A stretch of 12,210 bases of DNA from Geminicoccaceae bacterium (GTDB lineage Bacteria > Pseudomonadota > Alphaproteobacteria > Geminicoccales > Geminicoccaceae), in NCBI GenBank assembly GCA_030824835.1, contig JAPJRA010000006.1, positions 1 to 12,210 on the forward strand. Direction: 5' to 3'. Shown in pieces: positions 1 to 6,247 of the stretch (within the stretch, counting starts at the first letter, position 1; the number at the start of each line of letters is the position of its first letter). The position numbers were made by a program, and so were the translations under genes. Below the pieces are notes generated by a model. It made no database searches, had not been told where the DNA came from, and saw only the letters and a list, made by a program, of their open reading frames with translations.

Positions 1-120
1 GGCGACGCACTCCGCCTCATCAACCGCATGCTGCAGCCAGGGGAAGCCGATCTTGAGGGCGATGGTGTCACCGCTCGAGTTTCTGTGCGCCCTCCTGCGG
101 CGCTCGCTGGCGCCGGGTAG
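1..120 (+). CDS. C-terminal end of an unidentified upstream gene (5' truncated)
   Basis: The first reading frame is open from the window edge to a TAG at 118-120. It translates to about 39 residues beginning GDALRLINRMLQPGE. The first 17 or so codons have the strong G/C third-position bias of the real genes here, while the other two frames give low-complexity shadow peptides. After about position 50 the bias shifts to the frame of the next gene, which this tail overlaps by roughly 60 nt. No family is recognisable from so short a piece. NTP_transf_5 genes are often found beside HPr-kinase-like or PqqD-like genes, but nothing visible here proves that. A downstream gene starting inside this tail suggests one transcript. 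Confidence 0.4.
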   Translation, partial: GDALRLINRMLQPGEADLEGDGVTARVSVRPPAALAGAG

Positions 121-1165
121 GCCGGTCGAACTCGGCGGCGCCGCGGTCGACTGGCCGGCGCTGGTGCGGCTCGCGACCGGGCATCTGGTGGCGCCGGCGA
201 TCACCGACGAGGCGCTGGGCCAGTTGCCGGCCAGTGCCGAGCGCGACGCCGTGGCGGGGCTGCTCGGCGACATCCGCCGGGCCAACGCGCGGCGCAACGC
301 CGGCGCGCTGCGGCAGGTCGAGGCGATCGCCCTGGCGCTGGGCGGGCACGGCATCCGGCCGGTGCTGCTCAAGGGCACCGCACGGCTGGTCGAGGGGCTC
401 TATCCTACGCCGGCCATGCGGCACATGCAGGATATCGACCTGCTTATCCCGACAGGGCGTCTGCAGGATGCGGCCCGGATACTGCAGGAGCTGGGCTACC
501 GGCATGGGCGCGCGGCTGCCACCTGGCCGGCGGAGCATCACCATCTGCCGGTGCTGCGCCCGAGTGGCGGCGGGCTGCCGGTCGAGCTGCATTCCAGGCT
601 GTTGACGACGGTGCACGAGCCCCTGCTGCCCCTGGCACAGGCCTGGGCGTCGGCCCTGCCGATCCGGGTCGGATCCGGACATGCAGCCGTGCTAGCCCCG
701 GCCGATGCCCTCATGCACATCGTCGGCCACGAGCAGCTCAATCATCAAAGCTACCTCCTGGGGCATCTGGGCTTGCGCAGTGCCATCGAGACAATGATGC
801 TGATCGACCAGGACCGCGAGCTGTCCGCGGAGGTGCTGGCGCGGGCCGGGCATGCCGGCTTTCTGCGGCCGTTCGCGTCGATGCTCCTCTTGGGGGCATG
901 GGTCATGGACCAGCCTTGTCCGTTGCCGACTGGTTCCGATCGCTGGCTCAGTCGTGCCATGGTCGCGCGGGCACGCTGGCACCACGATCGACCCTGGGCG
1001 ATGACGATCAGCGCCGGGTTGGGCGCACTACTGGCAATGGCCGATCTGCTGCAGCGACTGCCCCACCATCGCCGCAGCCTCCCCCGGCGCCTGCTGCAAG
1101 GCACGACCTACATCAATTACCTGCGGCTTCTGCGGCAGTCGACACGGCCATTCCGGATGCATTAG
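53..1165 (+). CDS. NTP_transf_5 family nucleotidyltransferase-fold protein
   Basis: The protein has 370 residues from the TTG at 53. That start is preceded by AGGGGA at 39-44 with 8 nt spacing. An ATG at 62 (367 residues) is the alternative, but its nearest purine run (55-59) is too close. Residues 103-132 carry the family's most typical stretch: PVLLKG (103-108), then a short region leading to R-H-M-Q-D-I-D-L-L-I, with D127 and D129 as the probable metal-binding aspartates. The rest is mainly helical with conserved-looking His residues, such as the HHH near residue 162. There is no signal peptide. The Pfam group is described as uncharacterised nucleotidyltransferases; members occur in polysaccharide and in RiPP/lasso-peptide loci, usually with unknown substrate. 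It overlaps the upstream gene tail and is followed after 119 nt by an exporter operon on the same strand. The family call is fairly sure; the reaction and substrate are not known. Confidence 0.8.
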   Translation: MRAMVSPLEFLCALLRRSLAPGRPVELGGAAVDWPALVRLATGHLVAPAITDEALGQLPASAERDAVAGLLGDIRRANARRNAGALRQVEAIALALGGHGIRPVLLKGTARLVEGLYPTPAMRHMQDIDLLIPTGRLQDAARILQELGYRHGRAAATWPAEHHHLPVLRPSGGGLPVELHSRLLTTVHEPLLPLAQAWASALPIRVGSGHAAVLAPADALMHIVGHEQLNHQSYLLGHLGLRSAIETMMLIDQDRELSAEVLARAGHAGFLRPFASMLLLGAWVMDQPCPLPTGSDRWLSRAMVARARWHHDRPWAMTISAGLGALLAMADLLQRLPHHRRSLPRRLLQGTTYINYLRLLRQSTRPFRMH

Positions 1166-1192
1166 GTCGGCCACTGCCGCATCGTGCCGCAG
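1121..1192 (+). terminator. Long imperfect inverted repeat spanning the nucleotidyltransferase stop codon
   Basis: CTGCGGC (1121-1127) pairs with GCCGCAG (1186-1192). TGCGGCAGT (1131-1139) pairs with ACTGCCGCA (1173-1181). GGCC (1146-1149) can pair with GGCC (1169-1172). Together these give about 20 base pairs interrupted by small internal loops, with the TAG stop (1163-1165) in the apical loop. No T-run follows, so this is not a canonical intrinsic terminator. It may be a Rho-independent-like pause, an mRNA 3' stabiliser, or a structure controlling read-through into the exporter operon. The pairing is read directly; the role is inferred. Confidence 0.45.
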
Positions 1193-1199
1193 TAGCCGG

Positions 1200-1233
1200 C
1201 GGGACAGGGGACCATTATCAGGTGCCAGACCTG
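1200..1233. repeat. Possible REP/RAYT-type remnant in the intergenic gap
   Basis: The gap contains GGGACAGGGGACC (1201-1213) followed closely by GGTGCCAGACC (1221-1231). The second is embedded in a small inverted repeat, CAGGT-N5-ACCTG (1219-1233). Paired 'gggacag' and 'gtgccagacc' style motifs are familiar to me from the flanks of REP-associated (IS200-like, Y1) transposase elements. No transposase gene lies in this window and only one copy is seen, so the identification rests on motif resemblance alone. Confidence 0.2.
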
Positions 1234-1246
1234 CTTGGCCGCGGTG

Positions 1247-1276
1247 CCGGTTGGCGTTGCCGCCAATGCCGGGGAG
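1247..1276 (+). promoter_or_regulatory. Hairpin abutting the ribosome binding site of the membrane fusion gene
   Basis: CCGG (1247-1250) and TTGGCG (1251-1256) pair with CGCCAA (1261-1266) and CCGG (1269-1272) around a TTGC loop, with a 2-nt TG bulge. The ribosome binding site GGGGAG is at 1271-1276, 8 nt before the ATG at 1285, so its first two G residues lie in the stem. The site supports the ATG at 1285. The hairpin could dampen translation, or may be a leftover part of the preceding 3' structure. Confidence 0.4.
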
Positions 1277-1284
1277 CCGCCGCC

Positions 1285-2232
1285 ATGATCCGCGCTCTTG
1301 CTCCGCTGGTGGCGCTGCTGGCTCTGGCCGCCTGCGACGACCCGCAGCCTCGCTGGCTGCAGGGTTACGCCGAGGGCGAGTATCTGCGGATGGGTGCATC
1401 CGCGGCCGGCTGGCTCGAGAGCGTCCCGGTGCAACGCGGCGACCAGGTGGAAGCCGGCGTGCTGCTCTTCACGCTGGAAGCGGAGCAGCAGCGGGCCGCC
1501 GTCCGCGAGGCGGAGGCCGAGCTGGCGCGGGCTCGCTCTCGGCTTGCCGATCTCAAGGTCGGCAAGCGTCCCGACGAGATCGCCGAGGTCGAGGCCGGGC
1601 TGGCCCAGATGCGGGCGGCGCAGACCTATGCCGAGCAGGACCAGGCGCGACAGGAGAAGCTGGCCCGGTCCGATGTCGCGGCCCTGTCCCGTCTCGATCA
1701 GGCACGCTCGGCTGCGGCCGAGGCGCGGGCCCGGGTCGCCGCCATGGAGGCGCAGCTCGCCACCGCCCGCCTGCCCGGGCGCACGGATCAGATCGCCGCG
1801 GCGGCGGCCGAGGTCGACATGGCCGCCGCCGATCTGGCCCAGGCGCGCTGGCGGCTGGACCAGCGGACGGTGCGGGCGCCGAGGGCCGCGCTGGTGGAAG
1901 ACCGGGTGCGGCAGGCCGGGGAGTGGGTCGACGCCGGTGGCATCGTCGTCAGCCTGCTGCCGCCCGAGCGGATCAAGGTCCGCTTCTTCGTGCCGGAGCC
2001 GATGCTGGGCGGGCTCCACCTCGGCCAGCGCGTGCAGCTGCGCTGCGACGGCTGTGCGGATTCGATGCAAGCCGTCATCCGCTACATCGCCCGCGAGGCC
2101 GAGTTCACGCCGCCGGTCATCTACAGCGTCGGCAGCCGCGAGAAGCTCGTGTTCATGGTGGAGGCCTGGCCCGAGCCCGGGGTCGTCCTCCACCCCGGCC
2201 AGCCGGTCGACGTCGCGCCGGCGCCGAGCTGA
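1285..2232 (+). CDS. HlyD-family membrane fusion lipoprotein of an ABC exporter (YbhG-like)
   Basis: This 315-residue periplasmic adaptor links an inner-membrane pump to an outer-membrane channel. Residues 1-17 form a lipoprotein signal peptide ending in the lipobox L-A-A-C, with C17 to be lipidated. D18 and D19 follow; in E. coli, Asp at position +2 keeps a lipoprotein in the inner membrane, which suits an adaptor. A lipoyl/barrel-sandwich half (about 25-65) is followed by a long Ala/Glu/Arg-rich coiled-coil hairpin (about 66-190) holding two repeats of a G-[KR]-[RT]-x-[DE]-[EQ]-I-A type motif (KRPDEIAE and RTDQIAAA). The returning lipoyl half contains TVRAPRAALV, and a beta-barrel end contains AEFTPPVIYS. 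The motif order resembles E. coli YbhG. The start is fixed by GGGGAG at 1271-1276; the frame stays open upstream to 898 only by composition. The stop TGA (2230-2232) overlaps the next ATG by one base, so translation is probably coupled. Confidence 0.88.
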   Translation: MIRALAPLVALLALAACDDPQPRWLQGYAEGEYLRMGASAAGWLESVPVQRGDQVEAGVLLFTLEAEQQRAAVREAEAELARARSRLADLKVGKRPDEIAEVEAGLAQMRAAQTYAEQDQARQEKLARSDVAALSRLDQARSAAAEARARVAAMEAQLATARLPGRTDQIAAAAAEVDMAAADLAQARWRLDQRTVRAPRAALVEDRVRQAGEWVDAGGIVVSLLPPERIKVRFFVPEPMLGGLHLGQRVQLRCDGCADSMQAVIRYIAREAEFTPPVIYSVGSREKLVFMVEAWPEPGVVLHPGQPVDVAPAPS

Positions 2233-3152
2233 TGGCGCCGGTCATCGACGCCCGCGGCCTGGTCAAGCGCTTCGGCGAGCGCACCGTGGTCGACCATTTC
2301 TCGATCCAAGTCGAGCGGGGTCAGATTTGCGGCTTTCTTGGCCCGAACGGCAGCGGCAAGACCACCACCATCCGCATGTTGTGCGGCCTGCTCACGCCGG
2401 ACGACGGCACCGGCACCTGCCTCGGCCACGACATCGTCCGCGAATCCTGGGCGATCAAGCAGCAGGTCGGGTACATGACCCAGCGGTTCAGCCTCTACGA
2501 GGATCTGAGCATCGTCGAGAACCTGGAATTCGTCGGGCGGCTCTACGCCATGCGCCAGCGGCGGGAGCGGGTGGCCACGGCCCTGGACCGGCTGGGGCTC
2601 GCCAACCGCAAGGATCAGCTGGCCGGCTCGCTGTCGGGCGGCTGGAAGCAGCGCCTGGCGCTGGCCGCGGCGATCCTCCACGAGCCCAAGCTGCTGCTGC
2701 TGGACGAGCCCACGGCCGGTGTCGATCCGAAGGCGCGCCGGGAGTTCTGGGACGAGATACACACGCTGGCCGAGGGCGGGATGACCGTCCTGGTCAGCAC
2801 CCACTACATGGACGAGGCCGAGCGCTGCCACCGCATCGCCTACATTTCCTACGGTCGCCTGCTGACCGAGGGAACGATCCAGGAGGTGCTCGACGGCTCC
2901 GGGCTCGTGACCTGGAAGGCCTCCGGCGCCGGCGTCGACACCGTGGCGGCGGCGCTCCGGGGACGGCCCGGGGTCGAGATGGTGGCTCCCTTCGGCCAGG
3001 CGCTGCATGTCAGCGGCACGGACCAGAAGGCGCTCGAGGCCGCGATCGCTCCCTGGCGTGCCGACGCGGGGCTGTCCTGGCAGCCCATCGCGCCGTCGCT
3101 CGAGGATGTGTTCATCCATCTGATGGCGACGGCGGCGGACAATTTCGCATGA
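2232..3152 (+). CDS. ABC exporter ATP-binding subunit
   Basis: This single nucleotide-binding domain of 306 residues powers the adjacent permease. All catalytic motifs are intact: Walker A GPNGSGKT (37-44), Q-loop at Q84 in YMTQRFSLYEDL, signature LSGGWKQR (134-141), Walker B LLLLDEP (154-160) with catalytic E159, D-loop GVDP (163-166) and switch H191 in STHYMDEAE. The C-terminal 80 residues or so form the extra domain usual in CcmA/DrrA/YbhF-type ATPases, ending PSLEDVFIHLMA. E. coli YbhF carries two fused ATPase halves; this protein has one, so it should act as a homodimer. The ATG at 2232 overlaps the previous stop (TGATG), and its own stop overlaps the permease ATG by 4 nt (ATGA, 3149-3152). 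The substrate cannot be told from sequence. Confidence 0.93.
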   Translation: MAPVIDARGLVKRFGERTVVDHFSIQVERGQICGFLGPNGSGKTTTIRMLCGLLTPDDGTGTCLGHDIVRESWAIKQQVGYMTQRFSLYEDLSIVENLEFVGRLYAMRQRRERVATALDRLGLANRKDQLAGSLSGGWKQRLALAAAILHEPKLLLLDEPTAGVDPKARREFWDEIHTLAEGGMTVLVSTHYMDEAERCHRIAYISYGRLLTEGTIQEVLDGSGLVTWKASGAGVDTVAAALRGRPGVEMVAPFGQALHVSGTDQKALEAAIAPWRADAGLSWQPIAPSLEDVFIHLMATAADNFA

Positions 3153-4288
3153 ATGGACGCCTGTTCTCCTGGTCGAGGCTGGTCGCGATCATCCTCAAGG
3201 AGTTCATCCAGATGAAGCGGGACCGGCTGACCTTCGCGATGATGGTCGGCATCCCGTGCATCCAACTCACCCTGTTCGGCTACGCCATCAACAGCGACCC
3301 CAAGCACCTGCCGACCGTGGTGCTGGCCTACGAGCACACCGACCTCACGCGCAGCTTCGTGGCCGCCCTGCAGAACACCGGCTACTACCGAGTGGTGCGC
3401 GAGGCCGGCAGCCGGGCGGAGGTCGACCGGCTGCTCGACGTGGGCGAGGTGCTGTTCGCCGTCACCATCCCCGCCGGCTTCACCCGCGATCTCATCAGGG
3501 GCGACCGGCCCGAGCTGCTGGTCGAGGGCGACGCTACCGATCCCGTCGCCACCGCCAATGCCCTGGGTGCCTTGGGCACGTTGAACCTGCGCGCGCTGGA
3601 CCACGACTTGAAAGGCGCCCTGGCCGCCCGGCAGCCGGACCCGGCACCGTTCGACCTGCGCATCCACCGGCGCTACAATCCCGAAGGCTTGAGCAGCTAC
3701 AACATCGTCCCGGGCCTGGTCGGCACCATCCTGACGATGACCATGGTCATCATGACCGCACTCGCCGTCACCCGCGAGCGCGAGCGCGGCACGATGGAGA
3801 ACCTGCTGGCGATGCCGGTGAACCCGCTCGAGGTGATGCTCGGCAAGCTGCTGCCGTTCATCGGGGTGGGCCTCGTGCAGGTGGCCGTCATCATCGGCGC
3901 CGCCCGCCTGCTGTTCGGGGTGCCGATGCTGGGCAGCAGTCTGGCGCTCGGGGCAGGGCTCCTGGTGTTCATTGCCGCCAATCTTGCGATGGGCTTCCTG
4001 TTCAGCACGCTGGCCGAGAATCAGCTGCAGGCGATGCAGATGTCGTTCTTCGTCTTCCTGCCGTCGATCCTGATGAGCGGTTTCATGTTCCCGTTCAAAG
4101 GGATGCCGCAGTGGGCTCAGGTAATAGGCGAGATCCTGCCGCTGACCCACTTTCTGCGGATCGTGCGCGGCGTCATGCTCAAGGGCAACGGCTTGGCCGA
4201 GGCCTGGCCCAACCTGTGGCCGCTGCTGCTGTTCCTGCTCGCCGTCGCCACGCTGGCGATGTTCCGCTATCAGCGAACATTGGACTGA
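3149..4288 (+). CDS. ABC-2 type exporter permease (YhhJ/YbhR-like)
   Basis: This 379-residue inner-membrane permease forms the channel for the preceding ATPase. The N-terminal LKEFIQMKRDR (16-26) is the usual amphipathic start of ABC-2 permeases. TM1 is about 28-47, followed by a large extracytoplasmic domain (about 48-185). Five further membrane segments lie near 186-208, 234-256, 264-287, 297-316 and 356-372. The conserved cytoplasmic stretch ERERGTMENLLAMPV (209-223) and the region MSGFMFPFKGMP...LPLTHFLRIVRG (309-340) are characteristic of the ABC2_membrane_3 group. Only one permease is encoded, where YbhFSR-type systems have two, so a homodimer is likely. The start overlaps the ATPase stop as ATGA. 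It is the last gene of the operon, followed by an AT-rich gap. Candidate cargoes in this family include drugs, lipids and glycoconjugates. Confidence 0.92.
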   Translation: MNGRLFSWSRLVAIILKEFIQMKRDRLTFAMMVGIPCIQLTLFGYAINSDPKHLPTVVLAYEHTDLTRSFVAALQNTGYYRVVREAGSRAEVDRLLDVGEVLFAVTIPAGFTRDLIRGDRPELLVEGDATDPVATANALGALGTLNLRALDHDLKGALAARQPDPAPFDLRIHRRYNPEGLSSYNIVPGLVGTILTMTMVIMTALAVTRERERGTMENLLAMPVNPLEVMLGKLLPFIGVGLVQVAVIIGAARLLFGVPMLGSSLALGAGLLVFIAANLAMGFLFSTLAENQLQAMQMSFFVFLPSILMSGFMFPFKGMPQWAQVIGEILPLTHFLRIVRGVMLKGNGLAEAWPNLWPLLLFLLAVATLAMFRYQRTLD

Positions 4289-4300
4289 GACGGCGTTCGC
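4273..4300 (+). terminator. Weak inverted repeat around the permease stop codon
   Basis: GCGAAC (4273-4278) and GTTCGC (4295-4300) are perfect 6-bp complements with a 16-nt loop holding the TGA at 4286-4288. No T-run follows. A competing 4-bp hairpin, GGCG-TT-CGCC, is at 4292-4301. A repeat this short could be chance; it is listed because it matches the stop-in-loop arrangement at other gene ends here. Confidence 0.22.
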
Positions 4301-4538
4301 CTTCGACGGTAATCAACTTGGTCGCTTGATGTCAACCTGGACCATGGTCAAAATTGGCTGATGTACTTGACATGAATGTTGCCGCCAGATTCGTGAACCT
4401 ATAGAAATATTATCTACAATTTACTTGCGCCAATATCATGGGAAAATTATAGAACCGAATCGGCTTGGCTCTGTTTTGCAGAGGATCCCAGGCTGCTGAG
4501 ATCATTGTTTTCCCGAATGTGGGCAGAGTATCTCGAAC
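4289..4538. other. AT-rich intergenic region between exporter operon and glycosyltransferase
   Basis: This 250-nt stretch holds no convincing gene. By direct count, 4371-4450 is 28 G/C out of 80 (35%), far below the flanking coding DNA. It contains the palindrome GACCATGGTC (4340-4349), a consensus-like TTGACA (4367-4372) with no good -10 at 16-18 nt, and a small stem CTCTG-N5-CAGAG (4469-4483) in the likely leader of the next gene. Only tiny open frames occur, for example ATG at 4373 with a stop 10 codons later, and none has coding character. Confidence 0.6.
4425..4453 (+). promoter_or_regulatory. Candidate sigma-70-type promoter for the GT-C gene
   Basis: TTGCGC (4425-4430) and TATAGA (4448-4453) are separated by exactly 17 nt in the AT-rich gap. 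The -10 matches consensus at four of six positions and the -35 at three. Transcription would start near 4460, leaving a leader of about 80 nt before the ATG at 4539. This is a match by eye only. Confidence 0.3.
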
Positions 4539-6233
4539 ATGATCTGGCCGCAGAGCCTTGCCGGCTCACGTGGTGCCCGACGGACGGCGATTCCGCACCT
4601 GCTGTGCCTGATAGCACTGGCCGTGTCGGTCCGCCTGATACTCCTGCCCTATGCCAGCCAGGACACCAACGACCACTCGTTGCGGGTGTGGATCGCCTGG
4701 CGGTGGATGGAAGATCCTTTCTTCTTTCTTCACGGCCATTGGCCGCCGTTGCAGTTCTTCCTCCTTGGGCCGGTGATCCACTGGGCACACGACCCGATCT
4801 TGGCTCCCGTGCTCCTGCAGGTAGCATTCGGCTCGCTCATTCCTGCCGTCCTCTACCTGTTCTCGGTCCGCGAATGGGGTGACCGCAGGATCGCCCTGGT
4901 GGTCGGTGCGGCCTACGCCCTCTACCCTGTGGCCATCCGCACCAGCCTGGAGGTGCTGGCGCAGCCGCAGTTCAACCTGTTCGTGGCGCTCACGTTTCTG
5001 GCGCTTTCCCACGCGCGTGAGCCTTCGGCCGACTGGCGCCGGACAATCCTCGCCGGGGCGATGCTGGCCATGGCCGGCATGTTTCGCATCGAGGGCTGGA
5101 TCCTGATCCCGTTCTTCGCGCTGACCCTCTGGCCGCAGCGCGACCGCATCCTCGCCTTCATGGCGGTGGCCGCGCTGGCACCCTTGTCGATGATGGTGGC
5201 GAACACGCTCCATTACGGCAATCCGTTGTTGCCGATCACGACTGTCATGGATTTCGAGCTCGATCTAGCCGGTCGGGACAATCTTTCCCTCCTGGCGCGT
5301 GCCGGGCAGGTGTTGCGGTTCCTCTGGCTGCTGGCTGGCGGGATGACCCCTGTGCTCGCGCTGCTGGCGGGGCTGGGCGCGCTGTCGTGCCTGGCCCCCC
5401 GTGAGCGCCAGGCCATCTGGCTGCTGCCGGGTCTAGCGATGGGGCTCATTCTGCTCGTGTCCGTGGCAAGCGGCTCGACCGCGCCCAAGGTGATCTACAC
5501 CGAGACGCTGGGGTTGCTGCTCATCCCCTTCCTGGGCTCGTTCCTGCTGGCCCCGCCGCTACGCAGGCTGCCGAAGGCCTGGAGGGCCACGATCCATGCC
5601 GCGCTGATCGGCTACCTGCTGCTGTCGAACGTCATCGCCACGCTTCGCGACATTCCGGGGCTGCGCGAGCAGAACGCATTGCTCGCGGCGATACCGGCGC
5701 TCAATCCGGCGCCGACCTTCGACGGCAAGCCGACCTTTGACCGTCTCCTGGCGCTGATCCGGGCACCCGATGGCGCGCCGGGGCAGGGGCTGATCGTGGA
5801 CCGGCTGGGTTCGCCCGCCAGCTTCTATCTGGCGCTGCACAGCCTGTATCATCCGGACCGGATCTTCATCGCCACCGACGCGCCCAACGCCAAGCTCGAC
5901 GCCGTCGTGCCCGAGGAGCGACGCCCGTTACGCGAGCGGATACAGCCATTGCGGGATTCCGAGCCGCTGGAGCTGGATGCGTTCCTGCGCGCCTACTGCT
6001 CGGGCCTGCTGGTTCTGCAGCCGGGCTCGCGCTTCGCGGCATGGCTCGACTACCGCGAGCCGGCCCACGCGTCCCTCGGGCCGATCGATCTGAAGCTCGA
6101 TCTGGTGGCGCGTGAGCCGTGGCCACTTCCCGCGGATGCGCGACTGCGGGATACCGGCGTGTCGGCGACGGCGCCGGGCGAGGTGCTGCTGTTCCGCTAT
6201 CGCGTCGACGGCTGCGCCGCCGCCGGCAGCTGA
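4539..6233 (+). CDS. GT-C membrane glycosyltransferase, GT39/PMT_2-like
   Basis: This 564-residue integral-membrane enzyme is expected to transfer a sugar from a polyprenyl-phosphate donor on the periplasmic face. TM1 is about 18-37. The first periplasmic loop carries ASQDTNDHSLRVW with D42 and D45, the expected position of the catalytic aspartate in GT-C enzymes, and then HGHWPPLQFF (65-74), matching the H-x-P-P-L element of PMT_2 proteins. FRIEGW (182-187) sits in a later segment, as often in this group. About ten hydrophobic segments extend to near residue 370. The last 175 residues or so are soluble and probably periplasmic. The ATG at 4539 follows a modest AGAG (4525-4528). The stop TGA (6231-6233) directly abuts the stop of the convergent GT2 gene. 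The acceptor is unknown: lipid A, O-antigen, glycan or protein are all possible. Confidence 0.78.
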   Translation: MIWPQSLAGSRGARRTAIPHLLCLIALAVSVRLILLPYASQDTNDHSLRVWIAWRWMEDPFFFLHGHWPPLQFFLLGPVIHWAHDPILAPVLLQVAFGSLIPAVLYLFSVREWGDRRIALVVGAAYALYPVAIRTSLEVLAQPQFNLFVALTFLALSHAREPSADWRRTILAGAMLAMAGMFRIEGWILIPFFALTLWPQRDRILAFMAVAALAPLSMMVANTLHYGNPLLPITTVMDFELDLAGRDNLSLLARAGQVLRFLWLLAGGMTPVLALLAGLGALSCLAPRERQAIWLLPGLAMGLILLVSVASGSTAPKVIYTETLGLLLIPFLGSFLLAPPLRRLPKAWRATIHAALIGYLLLSNVIATLRDIPGLREQNALLAAIPALNPAPTFDGKPTFDRLLALIRAPDGAPGQGLIVDRLGSPASFYLALHSLYHPDRIFIATDAPNAKLDAVVPEERRPLRERIQPLRDSEPLELDAFLRAYCSGLLVLQPGSRFAAWLDYREPAHASLGPIDLKLDLVAREPWPLPADARLRDTGVSATAPGEVLLFRYRVDGCAAAGS

Positions 6234-6247
6234 TCAGGAGGCGGCGC
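6214..6247. terminator. Inverted repeat enclosing two convergent stop codons
   Basis: GCGCCGCC (6214-6221) and GGCGGCGC (6240-6247) form a perfect all-G/C 8-bp stem around an 18-nt loop. The loop holds CTGATCAG (6230-6237), itself a palindrome and made of the two stop codons back to back. The symmetry lets it act in both RNA directions. There is no T-run, so any terminator function would be non-canonical. Confidence 0.4.

Noticed and set aside
898..1284. Upstream extension of the membrane fusion gene in the same open frame
   Set aside because: It overlaps the nucleotidyltransferase gene, its residues are Pro/Ala/Arg-rich shadow sequence, and the lipoprotein signal with its ribosome site clearly starts at 1285.
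1298..3148. Long open frame running into the permease gene on the plus strand
   Set aside because: It is an Arg/Pro/Ser-rich shadow of the fusion and ATPase genes; real permease sequence begins at the ATG at 3149 with the ATGA overlap.
2849..4150. Antisense open frame of 433 codons opposite the permease
   Set aside because: His/Gln/Arg/Asp-rich composition with no recognisable motif; a product of high G/C third positions in the sense gene.
4367..4395. Promoter based on the perfect TTGACA at 4367
   Set aside because: No acceptable -10 hexamer lies 16-18 nt downstream (TTCGTG at 17); the pair at 4425/4448 is better spaced.
4344..4405. Tiny open frames (5-10 codons) in the AT-rich gap as possible leader peptides
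   Set aside because: No ribosome site, no regulatory codon run and no attenuator structure with a T-run after them.
4440..4514. GGGAAAA and TTTTCCC as a 7-bp inverted repeat
   Set aside because: The arms are 61 nt apart in A/T-rich sequence, which is easily chance; no duplication or transposase supports a mobile element.
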